From: Oscillospiraceae bacterium
Lineage (GTDB): Bacteria > Bacillota > Clostridia > Oscillospirales > Oscillospiraceae
Reading direction: 5' to 3'
NCBI GenBank assembly: GCA_031280855.1
Contig: JAITGH010000134.1
Span: forward strand, 1 to 6,570
DNA: 6,570 bases
Part shown: piece after piece, positions 1-4,928 of the stretch
Layout: each line of letters opens with the position of its first letter
Numbering within the stretch: the first letter of the stretch is position 1
Made by a program: the position numbers and the translations under genes
The notes under the pieces: model-generated
Told to the model about the DNA's origin: nothing
Database searches by the model: none
Seen by the model: the letters and a program-made list of their open reading frames with translations, nothing else

Positions 1-423
1 GCGGTAAGAGACACGTCGTTCAACCCGAGCGCGAAGTTCGAGTCCGCGTTCGTCGAACGCCGCGACATGGAATACAGCTACTCTGACGGCGATCTGTATT
101 ACTTCATGGACACCGAGACGTTCGAGCAAATGCCGATCAACAAATCGGTACTGCCTGACGGATTCAAGTACGTGAAAGAGAACATGCAGTGCAGGATCAT
201 GAGCTACAAGGGCAGCGTATTCGGGGTCGAGCCGCCGAACTTCGTCGAGCTGGAAGTTACGCAGACCGATCCGGGCTTCCGCGGCGATACTGCGACCAAC
301 GTTACGAAACCCGCTACGGTCGAAACGGGTGCGGAGGTCAAGGTTCCGCTGTTCATCGATACCGGCGACCGAATCAAGATCGATACGCGCTCCGGCGAGT
401 ATCTCGAACGCGCAAAGGGCTAA
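1..423 (+). CDS. efp: Elongation factor P, C-terminal part (5' end outside window)
   Basis: EF-P binds stalled ribosomes between the P and E sites and relieves arrest at proline stretches. The frame is open from base 1, beginning [20 protein letters not shown], and runs for 140 codons to a TAA. Family signatures are visible: [11 protein letters not shown], the [11 protein letters not shown] stretch, then the C-terminal OB domain with [28 protein letters not shown] and [20 protein letters not shown]. Compared with the usual length of about 185 residues, roughly 45 to 50 N-terminal residues are missing. These include the domain I loop whose tip residue is modified in many bacteria, so the modification type cannot be judged. 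The first Met inside the window (base 67) is internal and is not the start. The gene probably continues into the CD1247-like gene downstream as one operon, since no terminator with a U-run separates them. Confidence 0.97.
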   Translation, partial: AVRDTSFNPSAKFESAFVERRDMEYSYSDGDLYYFMDTETFEQMPINKSVLPDGFKYVKENMQCRIMSYKGSVFGVEPPNFVELEVTQTDPGFRGDTATNVTKPATVETGAEVKVPLFIDTGDRIKIDTRSGEYLERAKG

Positions 424-531
424 TACTAGCCACACGTAATATTGAAAGCGTACCAAGGCGCGGTAGTCTCAAACGTGCGGCTCCGTCGCCTGTGACAGGT
501 GAACCGAGGCGCGACCGCGTTCGCATTCTTA

Positions 532-546
532 CCCGACACCGTCGGG
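532..546 (+). promoter_or_regulatory. Perfect 6-bp hairpin just upstream of the ribosome binding site
   Basis: CCCGAC and GTCGGG are exact complements around an ACC loop, ending five bases before the GGAGGG ribosome binding site of the CD1247-like gene. No run of T follows, so it is not an intrinsic terminator. A role in tuning translation initiation, or as an mRNA processing site, is inference. Confidence 0.35.
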
Positions 547-551
547 ACTAT

Positions 552-557
552 GGAGGG
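552..557 (+). promoter_or_regulatory. Ribosome binding site GGAGGG fixing the start at 563
   Basis: GGAGGG sits five bases upstream of the ATG at 563. This supports that start, which also matches the family's N-terminus (a short leader before AAYLKGLIEG). Confidence 0.8.
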
Positions 558-562
558 CACTT

Positions 563-1198
563 ATGACTATTATCGAAAAAGCCGCGTATCTCAAGGGTCT
601 GATCGAGGGCATGAAGATCAACACCGAGACGGACGAGGGGAAACTGCTTGACCGCATCATCGATCTGCTCAGCGATCTTTCCGAAAGCGTCTCTGATCTT
701 ACGACCGACGTCGAAGAGCTGGACTTGCAGCTCGATGACGCTGTCACGGAGATTGAGACTCTGGTGGAGCAATGCGACAACCTAAGCGAGCAAGTCGACG
801 CTCAAAGCGACGACATCGACGAGCTTCGCGAGGACATTGACGAGTTTGACGACCAGCTTGCGGAACTGACCGACGACATTGAGGCGCTCGACGAGAAGCT
901 CGACGACGATTGCGGCTGCTGCGGTTCCCGAAAGGGGCACTCCCACGGCGGAGGCTGCTGTTGCGACGATGACGATGATGACGACGACGATGATGACGAC
1001 GATTGGGATGACTGGGACGATTTACACGATGAGGTACAAAGCATCCATTGTCCGAACTGCGGTAAGCCGATCGAGTTCACATTCCACGACTTGTTATACG
1101 AATTTAAGAACGGTCAGCTCACGTGTGAAAGTTGCGGTAAAACCGTGGAGCTGCGACTTGAAGGCGACGAATTCGAAGCCGGAGCTGTGACCGAGTAG
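563..1198 (+). CDS. CD1247-type coiled-coil/zinc-ribbon protein with poly-Asp and Cys/His-rich insert
   Basis: The 211-residue product has four parts. Residues 1-20 (AAYLKGLIEGMKI) match what I recall of the CD1247 N-terminal domain, found next to efp in clostridia. Residues about 21-115 form a strongly acidic heptad-like coiled coil. Residues 117-134 are a Cys/His cluster: Cys117, 119, 120, His126, His128, Cys132-134. An acidic tract follows: Asp135-147 (13 in a row), then WDDWDD. Residues 163-191 form a zinc ribbon with CPNC (163-166) and CESC (188-191). No signal peptide or membrane segment is visible, so it is probably cytoplasmic. Function is unknown. Homologues are sometimes labelled transcriptional regulators, but I see no DNA-binding helix-turn-helix. 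The zinc ribbon could bind nucleic acid or protein. Metal binding by the Cys/His/Asp segment is inference from composition. Confidence 0.85.
   Translation: MTIIEKAAYLKGLIEGMKINTETDEGKLLDRIIDLLSDLSESVSDLTTDVEELDLQLDDAVTEIETLVEQCDNLSEQVDAQSDDIDELREDIDEFDDQLAELTDDIEALDEKLDDDCGCCGSRKGHSHGGGCCCDDDDDDDDDDDDDWDDWDDLHDEVQSIHCPNCGKPIEFTFHDLLYEFKNGQLTCESCGKTVELRLEGDEFEAGAVTE
965..1003 (+). repeat. GAY trinucleotide tract encoding 13 consecutive Asp
   Basis: Thirteen consecutive aspartate codons mix GAC and GAT and are followed by TGG-GAY-GAY repeats. The codon mixture suggests either selection for the acidic run or an old expansion that has since diverged. The tract also creates a serine-rich open frame on the opposite strand, which is an artefact. 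Confidence 0.9.
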
Positions 1199-1200
1199 TC

Positions 1201-1309
1201 GGAGGACGGGAGTCAGGACGCAGGAGTAAGGGGACGGGAATCAGGAGAGCGCAAACCACGCAAGATCAGCGTCTCTCTCGTCCAACCCCCTGCACTGATT
1301 CCTGCCTCC
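1201..1309 (+). repeat. Imperfect long inverted repeat with internal direct repeats
   Basis: Starting three bases after the CD1247-like stop codon, a purine-rich left arm (about 1201-1236) is partly complementary to a pyrimidine-rich right arm (about 1274-1309). GGAGG at 1201-1205 faces CCTCC at 1305-1309. GGAATCAG (1237-1244) is an exact complement of CTGATTCC (1295-1302). GAGAGCGC (1245-1252) can pair with GCG plus CTCTC (1269-1277). Within the left arm a 15-base direct repeat occurs at 1204-1218 and 1232-1246 with one mismatch. No T-run follows, so a simple intrinsic terminator is unlikely. It may be a factor-dependent 3' structure or a remnant small repeat element. Confidence 0.5.
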
Positions 1310-1350
1310 TTAGTTTCGGGTAATAACCATACAGGATTTGCGATTCACCC

Positions 1351-1379
1351 TTGCATTCTGACAACGAGTATGATATAAT
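1351..1379 (+). promoter_or_regulatory. Sigma-A promoter with extended -10 for the regulator-rhaD unit
   Basis: The -35 is TTGCAT (1351-1356), followed by a 17-base spacer and a perfect TATAAT (1374-1379). TGA directly before the -10 gives the extended -10 motif. Transcription would begin near 1386, leaving a 5' untranslated region of about 46 bases before the ATG at 1432. Nothing operator-like is certain around it. Confidence 0.8.
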
Positions 1380-1413
1380 CAGAGCTATCTGGTTTTCGCA
1401 ATACTCTTATGTC

Positions 1414-1423
1414 AAGGGGTGAT
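1414..1423 (+). promoter_or_regulatory. Strong Shine-Dalgarno site of the regulator gene
   Basis: AAGGGGTGAT differs from the full anti-16S complement (AAGGAGGTGAT) only by one missing A. It lies eight bases before the ATG at 1432, which confirms that start and suggests efficient translation. Confidence 0.75.
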
Positions 1424-1431
1424 CGCGTAGT

Positions 1432-2475
1432 ATGAAATTCTTACCGGAGCCGGGACTGCTGTATGACGCAATCTCGTACGGACTGATCTATTTCAACCAC
1501 AACATAGTAAAACAGCGGAAGCGCAATGCGGCTAATGAAAGCCCGCTGATGTTCTTTGACAAGTTCCATATCGGGAAGCGCAAGATTGAGCCTCCGCAGA
1601 CGCTTTATCCGTTCTTCTGGTTCAACAATCGGCGTGCGACGCTGATGTACAGCTATTTCTCCCAGTTCTTCAACTTTGACTGTCCGGACGTGCCGGGATT
1701 CCTCGCTACGCTGAAAACGCGGGAGTTCCGCAGCTTCTGCGTTAACTATTACCTCGCGCCGTTCGCCTCAAAGCTGAACCTGGAGCGCGTCGCGGCGGGC
1801 GACCCTGCCGAGTGCATTCGCGCAATCGCGTGTCTTGCGGATCAAGTTACCGAGCTTACGTCATTCGTTGACTTCTTCGTCGACTTCGATTCGTTGGCGT
1901 CGGAGCTTGAATACTTCCTCGCGGAGAGTTATCGCCGATTGGAAGGCTTCCACAAGGGATATTCCGAGCTCGTGAAAGATCTTCGGCGTGAGCTGGAGGT
2001 CAGCGGTGACGCGATTAAGCGTATGCAAAACATAGATGCGAACCACTCAATGCTGCACGATAGTTATACGATCCACTTGATGGAGCACTCCGTCGTGTTC
2101 GCACTGCGCATTGGAGAGGATCGCTATATCTTCTGCATGGGCGCAAGCAGCCGCCGCACGATTACTCACTGGGGCGGTTACTATGACATCACGATGCAAT
2201 CGTTCGGGAACTCGTTCGGGAACGAGTTCATGTACAAGATCATTCAGGAACTTCGCAAGGGCGACGATACGATCACGATGCTGTCGAAGAAGCTGTATAT
2301 CTCGCGCTCCACGATTGACCGATGTATGTCGCGGCTCTACGATGAGCTGATTGTGCGCATTGCGAAGAAGGTCGGTACGGAGATCTACTACGCGCTCGAC
2401 CCCGACTATTTCGTTGTTGCGCGGGAGCGCATCTTGAATGAGATTGACTCGATCCTCTCCGATCTGTCGATATGA
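1432..2475 (+). CDS. Putative transcriptional regulator with ArsR-like winged helix-turn-helix
   Basis: A 347-residue protein I cannot assign to a named gene. The N-terminal two-thirds is unfamiliar. It is rich in aromatics (for example LYPFFWFNNRRATLMYSYF, residues 58-76) and has an amphipathic, coiled-coil-prone stretch around 155-200. Residues about 263-325 look like an ArsR-type winged helix: FMYKIIQELRKGDDTITMLS, then SRSTIDRCMSRL (291-302) as the likely recognition helix, then an EIYYALDPDYF wing and strand. ArsR-fold proteins of about 340 residues with a large N-terminal domain exist in Bacillota; the ligand is unknown and no obvious metal-binding Cys pair is seen. A 12-base in-frame duplication gives the SFGNSFGN sequence at residues 257-264. 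rhaD starts 36 bases downstream, so the two are probably cotranscribed and this protein could control it. That link is inference from proximity. Confidence 0.65.
   Translation: MKFLPEPGLLYDAISYGLIYFNHNIVKQRKRNAANESPLMFFDKFHIGKRKIEPPQTLYPFFWFNNRRATLMYSYFSQFFNFDCPDVPGFLATLKTREFRSFCVNYYLAPFASKLNLERVAAGDPAECIRAIACLADQVTELTSFVDFFVDFDSLASELEYFLAESYRRLEGFHKGYSELVKDLRRELEVSGDAIKRMQNIDANHSMLHDSYTIHLMEHSVVFALRIGEDRYIFCMGASSRRTITHWGGYYDITMQSFGNSFGNEFMYKIIQELRKGDDTITMLSKKLYISRSTIDRCMSRLYDELIVRIAKKVGTEIYYALDPDYFVVARERILNEIDSILSDLSI
2200..2229 (+). repeat. 12-base in-frame tandem duplication plus 10-bp palindrome
   Basis: TCGTTCGGGAAC occurs twice head to tail (2200-2211 and 2212-2223), in frame, encoding SFGN twice. 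The second copy plus flank also forms a perfect inverted repeat: GAACTCGTTC (2208-2217) and GAACGAGTTC (2220-2229), separated by GG. It lies at the boundary between the N-terminal region and the winged helix of the regulator. Confidence 0.9.
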
Positions 2476-2500
2476 GCCGCTCCGGTACTCCAACCCGAAA

Positions 2501-2507
2501 GAGGTGG
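2501..2507 (+). promoter_or_regulatory. Ribosome binding site of rhaD
   Basis: GAGGTGG, preceded by AAA, lies four bases before the ATG at 2512. This favours that start over the internal Met at residue 14. Confidence 0.75.
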
Positions 2508-2511
2508 AACA

Positions 2512-3330
2512 ATGCGAGCTGACAACGACGTAACGCGAATCATCACTACAATGCCGGAGGTGCAGGAACTGCTGCGCACGGCGGACGCGATCTATCACAA
2601 GGGCTGGGCGGAGCGCAATGGAGGCAACCTCAGCCGACTGCTCATCCTGCCGAATGAACCGGACTTCTACGTTCAGCGGGAGTTCCCTTTGACGATTGAC
2701 GTGCCGGAGAATCTGCTGGGGCAGCTCGTCATCATTACCGGCTCCGGCGTGTACTTGAAGAACGTCATGCGGGAGCCGGAGGCGAGTCTCGCGCTATTGC
2801 GCATACGTCCCGATCGTGCGGAGCTTCTGTGGGGGCTTTCCGGAACCTTCGACCGTCCGTCGAGCGAGCTTGCCGCGCACTTACTCAGCCATGGTGTGCG
2901 CCTGGCCGCCGATCCGTCGCACCGCGTACTGGTGCATACGCACGCGACGAACGCAGTCGCCATGTCCGCCGTAGTCCCGCTTGACGAACGCGAGTTCACT
3001 CTCAAGCTGTGGCGGCAATGCACCGAAGCCGTCATGTTCCTATACGACGGCGTAGCCGTGTTACCGTGGATGCCTTGCGGCACCGCTGAAATCGGGCTTC
3101 GCACCGCCGATAAGCTCGCGGATCGCCGCGCCGTTATCTGGGCGCGGCATGGAGTCTTCGCCTCAGGCGCGTCCGCTGACGAGGCGCTCGGTCTCGTCGA
3201 GATCATCGACAAGGCTGCGGAGCTCTACCTTAAAATCGCGCATCTACCCGTCACTTTCGAACTGTCCGATGAGCAGCTGCGAGAGATGTCCGCTCTGCTG
3301 GGATTAACTGTTCGTGAGGGCTATGTATAG
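2512..3330 (+). CDS. rhaD: L-rhamnulose-1-phosphate aldolase (class II, zinc-dependent)
   Basis: RhaD cleaves L-rhamnulose 1-phosphate to dihydroxyacetone phosphate and L-lactaldehyde, the last step of classical rhamnose breakdown, in the cytoplasm. The 272-residue length matches E. coli RhaD (about 274). Shared blocks in order are KGWAERNGGNLS (30-41), IITGSGVYLKNV (74-85), LLWGLSG (105-111), SSELAAHLLSH (117-127), the zinc motif HTHATN (His142, His144), LWRQCTEAVMFLYDGVAVLPW (167-186; with Glu171, a position discussed as catalytic in the E. coli enzyme) and HGVFASG (His213, third zinc ligand). Glu119 matches the catalytic Glu117 of E. coli. No other rhamnose gene (isomerase, kinase, transporter) is present in the window. 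A sister specificity, such as 5-deoxyribulose-1-phosphate or fuculose-1-phosphate aldolase, is possible but less likely given the RhaD-specific blocks. Probably cotranscribed with the upstream regulator. Confidence 0.9.
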   Translation: MRADNDVTRIITTMPEVQELLRTADAIYHKGWAERNGGNLSRLLILPNEPDFYVQREFPLTIDVPENLLGQLVIITGSGVYLKNVMREPEASLALLRIRPDRAELLWGLSGTFDRPSSELAAHLLSHGVRLAADPSHRVLVHTHATNAVAMSAVVPLDEREFTLKLWRQCTEAVMFLYDGVAVLPWMPCGTAEIGLRTADKLADRRAVIWARHGVFASGASADEALGLVEIIDKAAELYLKIAHLPVTFELSDEQLREMSALLGLTVREGYV

Positions 3331-3336
3331 TTCGTC

Positions 3337-3365
3337 TTGACAATGGCGGCGTGAGGGTGTATAAT
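3337..3365 (+). promoter_or_regulatory. Perfect consensus sigma-A promoter of purF
   Basis: TTGACA (3337-3342), exactly 17 bases, then TATAAT (3360-3365): both hexamers match the consensus at every position. The -35 begins seven bases after the rhaD stop. Transcription should start around 3372. The -10 overlaps the region where the only conventional in-frame purF start codons lie (GTG at 3351 and 3357), so a transcript from this promoter would lack them. No convincing PurR box pair was found nearby. Confidence 0.88.
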
Positions 3366-4868
3366 GGCGGTGACTCTACGAAAGACGAGGGACAGCATAC
3401 GGACAATTACGACAAGCCTCGCGAGGAGTGCGGGGTATTCGGGATGTACAACACGATCGCGGTCTCAGACGTAGCGGCGGCGTGCGCATACTACGCGCTG
3501 TACGCGTTACAGCATCGCGGTCAGGAGAGCGCGGGTATCTGCGTGGGCGACGACGGCTTAATGCGAGTGCACAAGGGACTGGGGCTGGTGCCGGAGGTTT
3601 TCACGCCGCGAGTACTGGATTCGCTCGGCTCGGGCAACATGTCGATCGGCCACGTACGGTACTCCACCACCGGTGCACCGCAGATCGAGAACGCGCAGCC
3701 GTTACTCGTGCACCACGTCAAAGGTTCGATGGCGCTCGTGCACAATGGGAACCTGACGAACGCGAACGAGTTGCGGGAAGAGCTGGAGCTGCTCGGCGGA
3801 ATCTTCCACACGACAAGTGATACGGAGGTCATCGCGTACACGATCACGCAGGCTCGGCTATCGGAGCCGTCGATTGAGAAGGCGGTCGCGGCGGCGATGC
3901 ACAAGCTGAAGGGCGCGTACTCGCTGGTTATCATGTCGCCTCGCAAGCTGATCGCGGTGCGTGATCCTCAAGGGTTCCGCCCGTTGTGCATGGGGCGATT
4001 GGGCGATGCCGTGATGTTCGCGTCGGAGAGTTGCGCGTTCTCCGCGATTGGGGCGGAGTTCATCCGCGACATAGAACCCGGCGAGGTCGTCGTCGCGTCG
4101 CCGAGCGGAGTTACCGGTATCCGCGACCACTGCGGCGGGAAGTCGCGGCTGTGCGTCATGGAGTACGTCTATATCGCTCGCAACGACAGCGTGTTGGAGG
4201 GCGAAAGCGTCCATTTGGCTCGCAAGCGTGCGGGCGCGTTCCTTGCAAGGTCACACCCCGTCGATGCGGACGTCGTCATTGGAATGCCGGAAAGCGGGCT
4301 GGACGCCGCGCTCGGTTATGCGGAGGAGTCCGGAATCCCCTACGGAGTCGGGATCTCTCGCAATCGCTATGTCGGGCGAACGTTCATCCAGCCGAACCAA
4401 AGCGACCGTAACGACGCCGTTCACATCAAGCTCACGCCGCTTAAAGCGACCATCGAGGGTAAACGCGTCGTCGTCGTCGAGGACAGCGTCATTCGAGGCA
4501 CTACCACGCGGCACATCCTCAATCTGCTTCGTAACGCGGGCGCGAAGGAGATCCATATGCGGATCGCCTCCCCGCCGTTCAAGCACCCGTGCTATTTCGG
4601 GATTGACGTGGACAATTACGAGGATCTGCTTGCGAACCGCTTCGCCGGTGATGAAGCGATAGCGCGTGAGATCGGCGCGGACTCCGTACGCTACCTTAGC
4701 ATCGACGACATCAGCCGAATCGCGCCGGTCGGCGATGCGCAGCTTTGTGTCGGTTGCTTCTCCGGCGCGTATCCCATCGACCCGCCCAAGGAGACGAGCA
4801 AACGCAAGTTCGAGCGCCCGCTGTCGGAGGCTCCTCCAAAGCCGCTCAAGAAGCCTCCGACCGATTAG
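3351..4868 (+). CDS. purF: Amidophosphoribosyltransferase (glutamine PRPP amidotransferase)
   Basis: PurF makes 5-phosphoribosylamine from PRPP and glutamine, the committed step of purine synthesis. Residues are numbered from the GTG at 3351. Cys27, in REECGVFG, is the glutaminase nucleophile exposed by propeptide removal. Arg103 (HVRYSTTG) and HNGN (131-134) belong to the glutaminase domain. The PRPP loop is VVVVEDSVIRGTT (373-385). All four Fe-S ligands of the Bacillus-type enzyme are present: Cys268 (CVMEY), Cys414 (HPCYFG), Cys466 and Cys469 (CVGC). A Pro/Lys-rich tail follows residue 478. Overall style resembles clostridial PurFs. The listed GTG start is the only conventional choice, but it lies upstream of the expected transcript start; ACG at 3399, behind GAGGG, fits better and would place the cysteine at residue 11. 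No other pur gene is nearby. The 3' end faces the hydratase gene and lies in a 27-base repeat. Confidence 0.96.
   Translation: MRVYNGGDSTKDEGQHTDNYDKPREECGVFGMYNTIAVSDVAAACAYYALYALQHRGQESAGICVGDDGLMRVHKGLGLVPEVFTPRVLDSLGSGNMSIGHVRYSTTGAPQIENAQPLLVHHVKGSMALVHNGNLTNANELREELELLGGIFHTTSDTEVIAYTITQARLSEPSIEKAVAAAMHKLKGAYSLVIMSPRKLIAVRDPQGFRPLCMGRLGDAVMFASESCAFSAIGAEFIRDIEPGEVVVASPSGVTGIRDHCGGKSRLCVMEYVYIARNDSVLEGESVHLARKRAGAFLARSHPVDADVVIGMPESGLDAALGYAEESGIPYGVGISRNRYVGRTFIQPNQSDRNDAVHIKLTPLKATIEGKRVVVVEDSVIRGTTTRHILNLLRNAGAKEIHMRIASPPFKHPCYFGIDVDNYEDLLANRFAGDEAIAREIGADSVRYLSIDDISRIAPVGDAQLCVGCFSGAYPIDPPKETSKRKFERPLSEAPPKPLKKPPTD
3387..3391 (+). promoter_or_regulatory. purF: Candidate purF ribosome binding site ahead of an ACG codon
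   Basis: GAGGG is followed seven bases later by ACG (3399-3401), in frame with purF. Initiation there would give a ten-residue propeptide (TDNYDKPREE, first residue read as Met) before the catalytic cysteine, close to the 11-residue propeptide of B. subtilis PurF. GTG at 3351 has no comparable Shine-Dalgarno site. Confidence 0.5.
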
Positions 4869-4928
4869 CGCCTACCGCCTGTGACATCTCCCAAAAACCC
4901 GCCGACCGATTAGCGCCTATTGCCTGTG
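4857..4928 (+). repeat. 27-base direct repeat across the convergent purF/hydratase junction
   Basis: Copy 1 (4857-4883) and copy 2 (4902-4928) match at 25 of 27 bases; the only difference is CC in the first and TT in the second. The copies are offset by 45 bases. Copy 1 contains the last purF codons and its TAG. Copy 2 contains the last codons and TAG of the minus-strand hydratase gene. Each copy also holds the equivalent of the other gene's stop, so either could have been the original junction. The 48-base gap between the genes shows no hairpin with a T-run. Confidence 0.9.

Larger units (their letters stand above)
424..562 (+). other. Possibly structured spacer/leader between efp and the CD1247-like gene
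   Basis: This 139-base stretch has no gene and no convincing promoter, but several short complementary segments. CGCGGT (459-464) can pair with ACCGCG (514-519). Inside that, CGCCTG (487-492) can pair with CAGGTG (496-501, one G-U pair) over a TGA loop, or alternatively CGCCT (487-491) with AGGCG (507-511). A separate perfect hairpin lies just before the ribosome binding site. No known riboswitch class was recognised. The pairings were found by eye and may be chance in GC-rich DNA. Confidence 0.3.

Noticed and set aside
437..442. TAATAT as a -10 box for the CD1247-like gene
   Set aside because: No acceptable -35 lies 16-18 bases upstream, so cotranscription with efp is the simpler view.
487..497. 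Eleven-base sequence shared with 4876-4886 near the purF end
   Set aside because: It does not extend on either side and is compatible with chance or local composition.
532..546. Hairpin considered as an intrinsic terminator after efp
   Set aside because: It has only six base pairs and no T-run, and the ribosome binding site begins five bases later.
802..1080. Serine-rich open frame on the minus strand opposite the CD1247-like gene
   Set aside because: It is the complement of the GAY/acidic codons (GAC/GAT read as GTC/ATC or TCG/TCA in other frames). It has no ribosome binding site and no family resemblance.
2047..2598. 183-codon minus-strand frame across the regulator/rhaD boundary
   Set aside because: Two well-supported plus-strand genes with good start signals cover it. 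Its composition (Arg/His rich) is that of a shadow frame in GC-rich DNA.
2673..3212. 179-codon minus-strand frame opposite rhaD
   Set aside because: It lies entirely inside the strongly conserved RhaD coding region and has a low-complexity Ser/Arg composition.
3253..3265. Partial PurR-box-like sequence (CGAAC core) upstream of purF
   Set aside because: About 10 of 13 positions fit, it lies inside rhaD, and no inverted partner sits at the usual 16-17 base spacing.
3364..3474. ATG at 3364 with GAGGGTG four bases upstream, opening a 36-codon frame that overlaps purF in the +1 frame
   Set aside because: The ATG lies inside the -10 hexamer, so the main transcript would lack it, and the Arg/Thr-rich product has no recognisable feature. 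It could matter only if a one-base indel separates it from purF, which is less likely than the ACG explanation.
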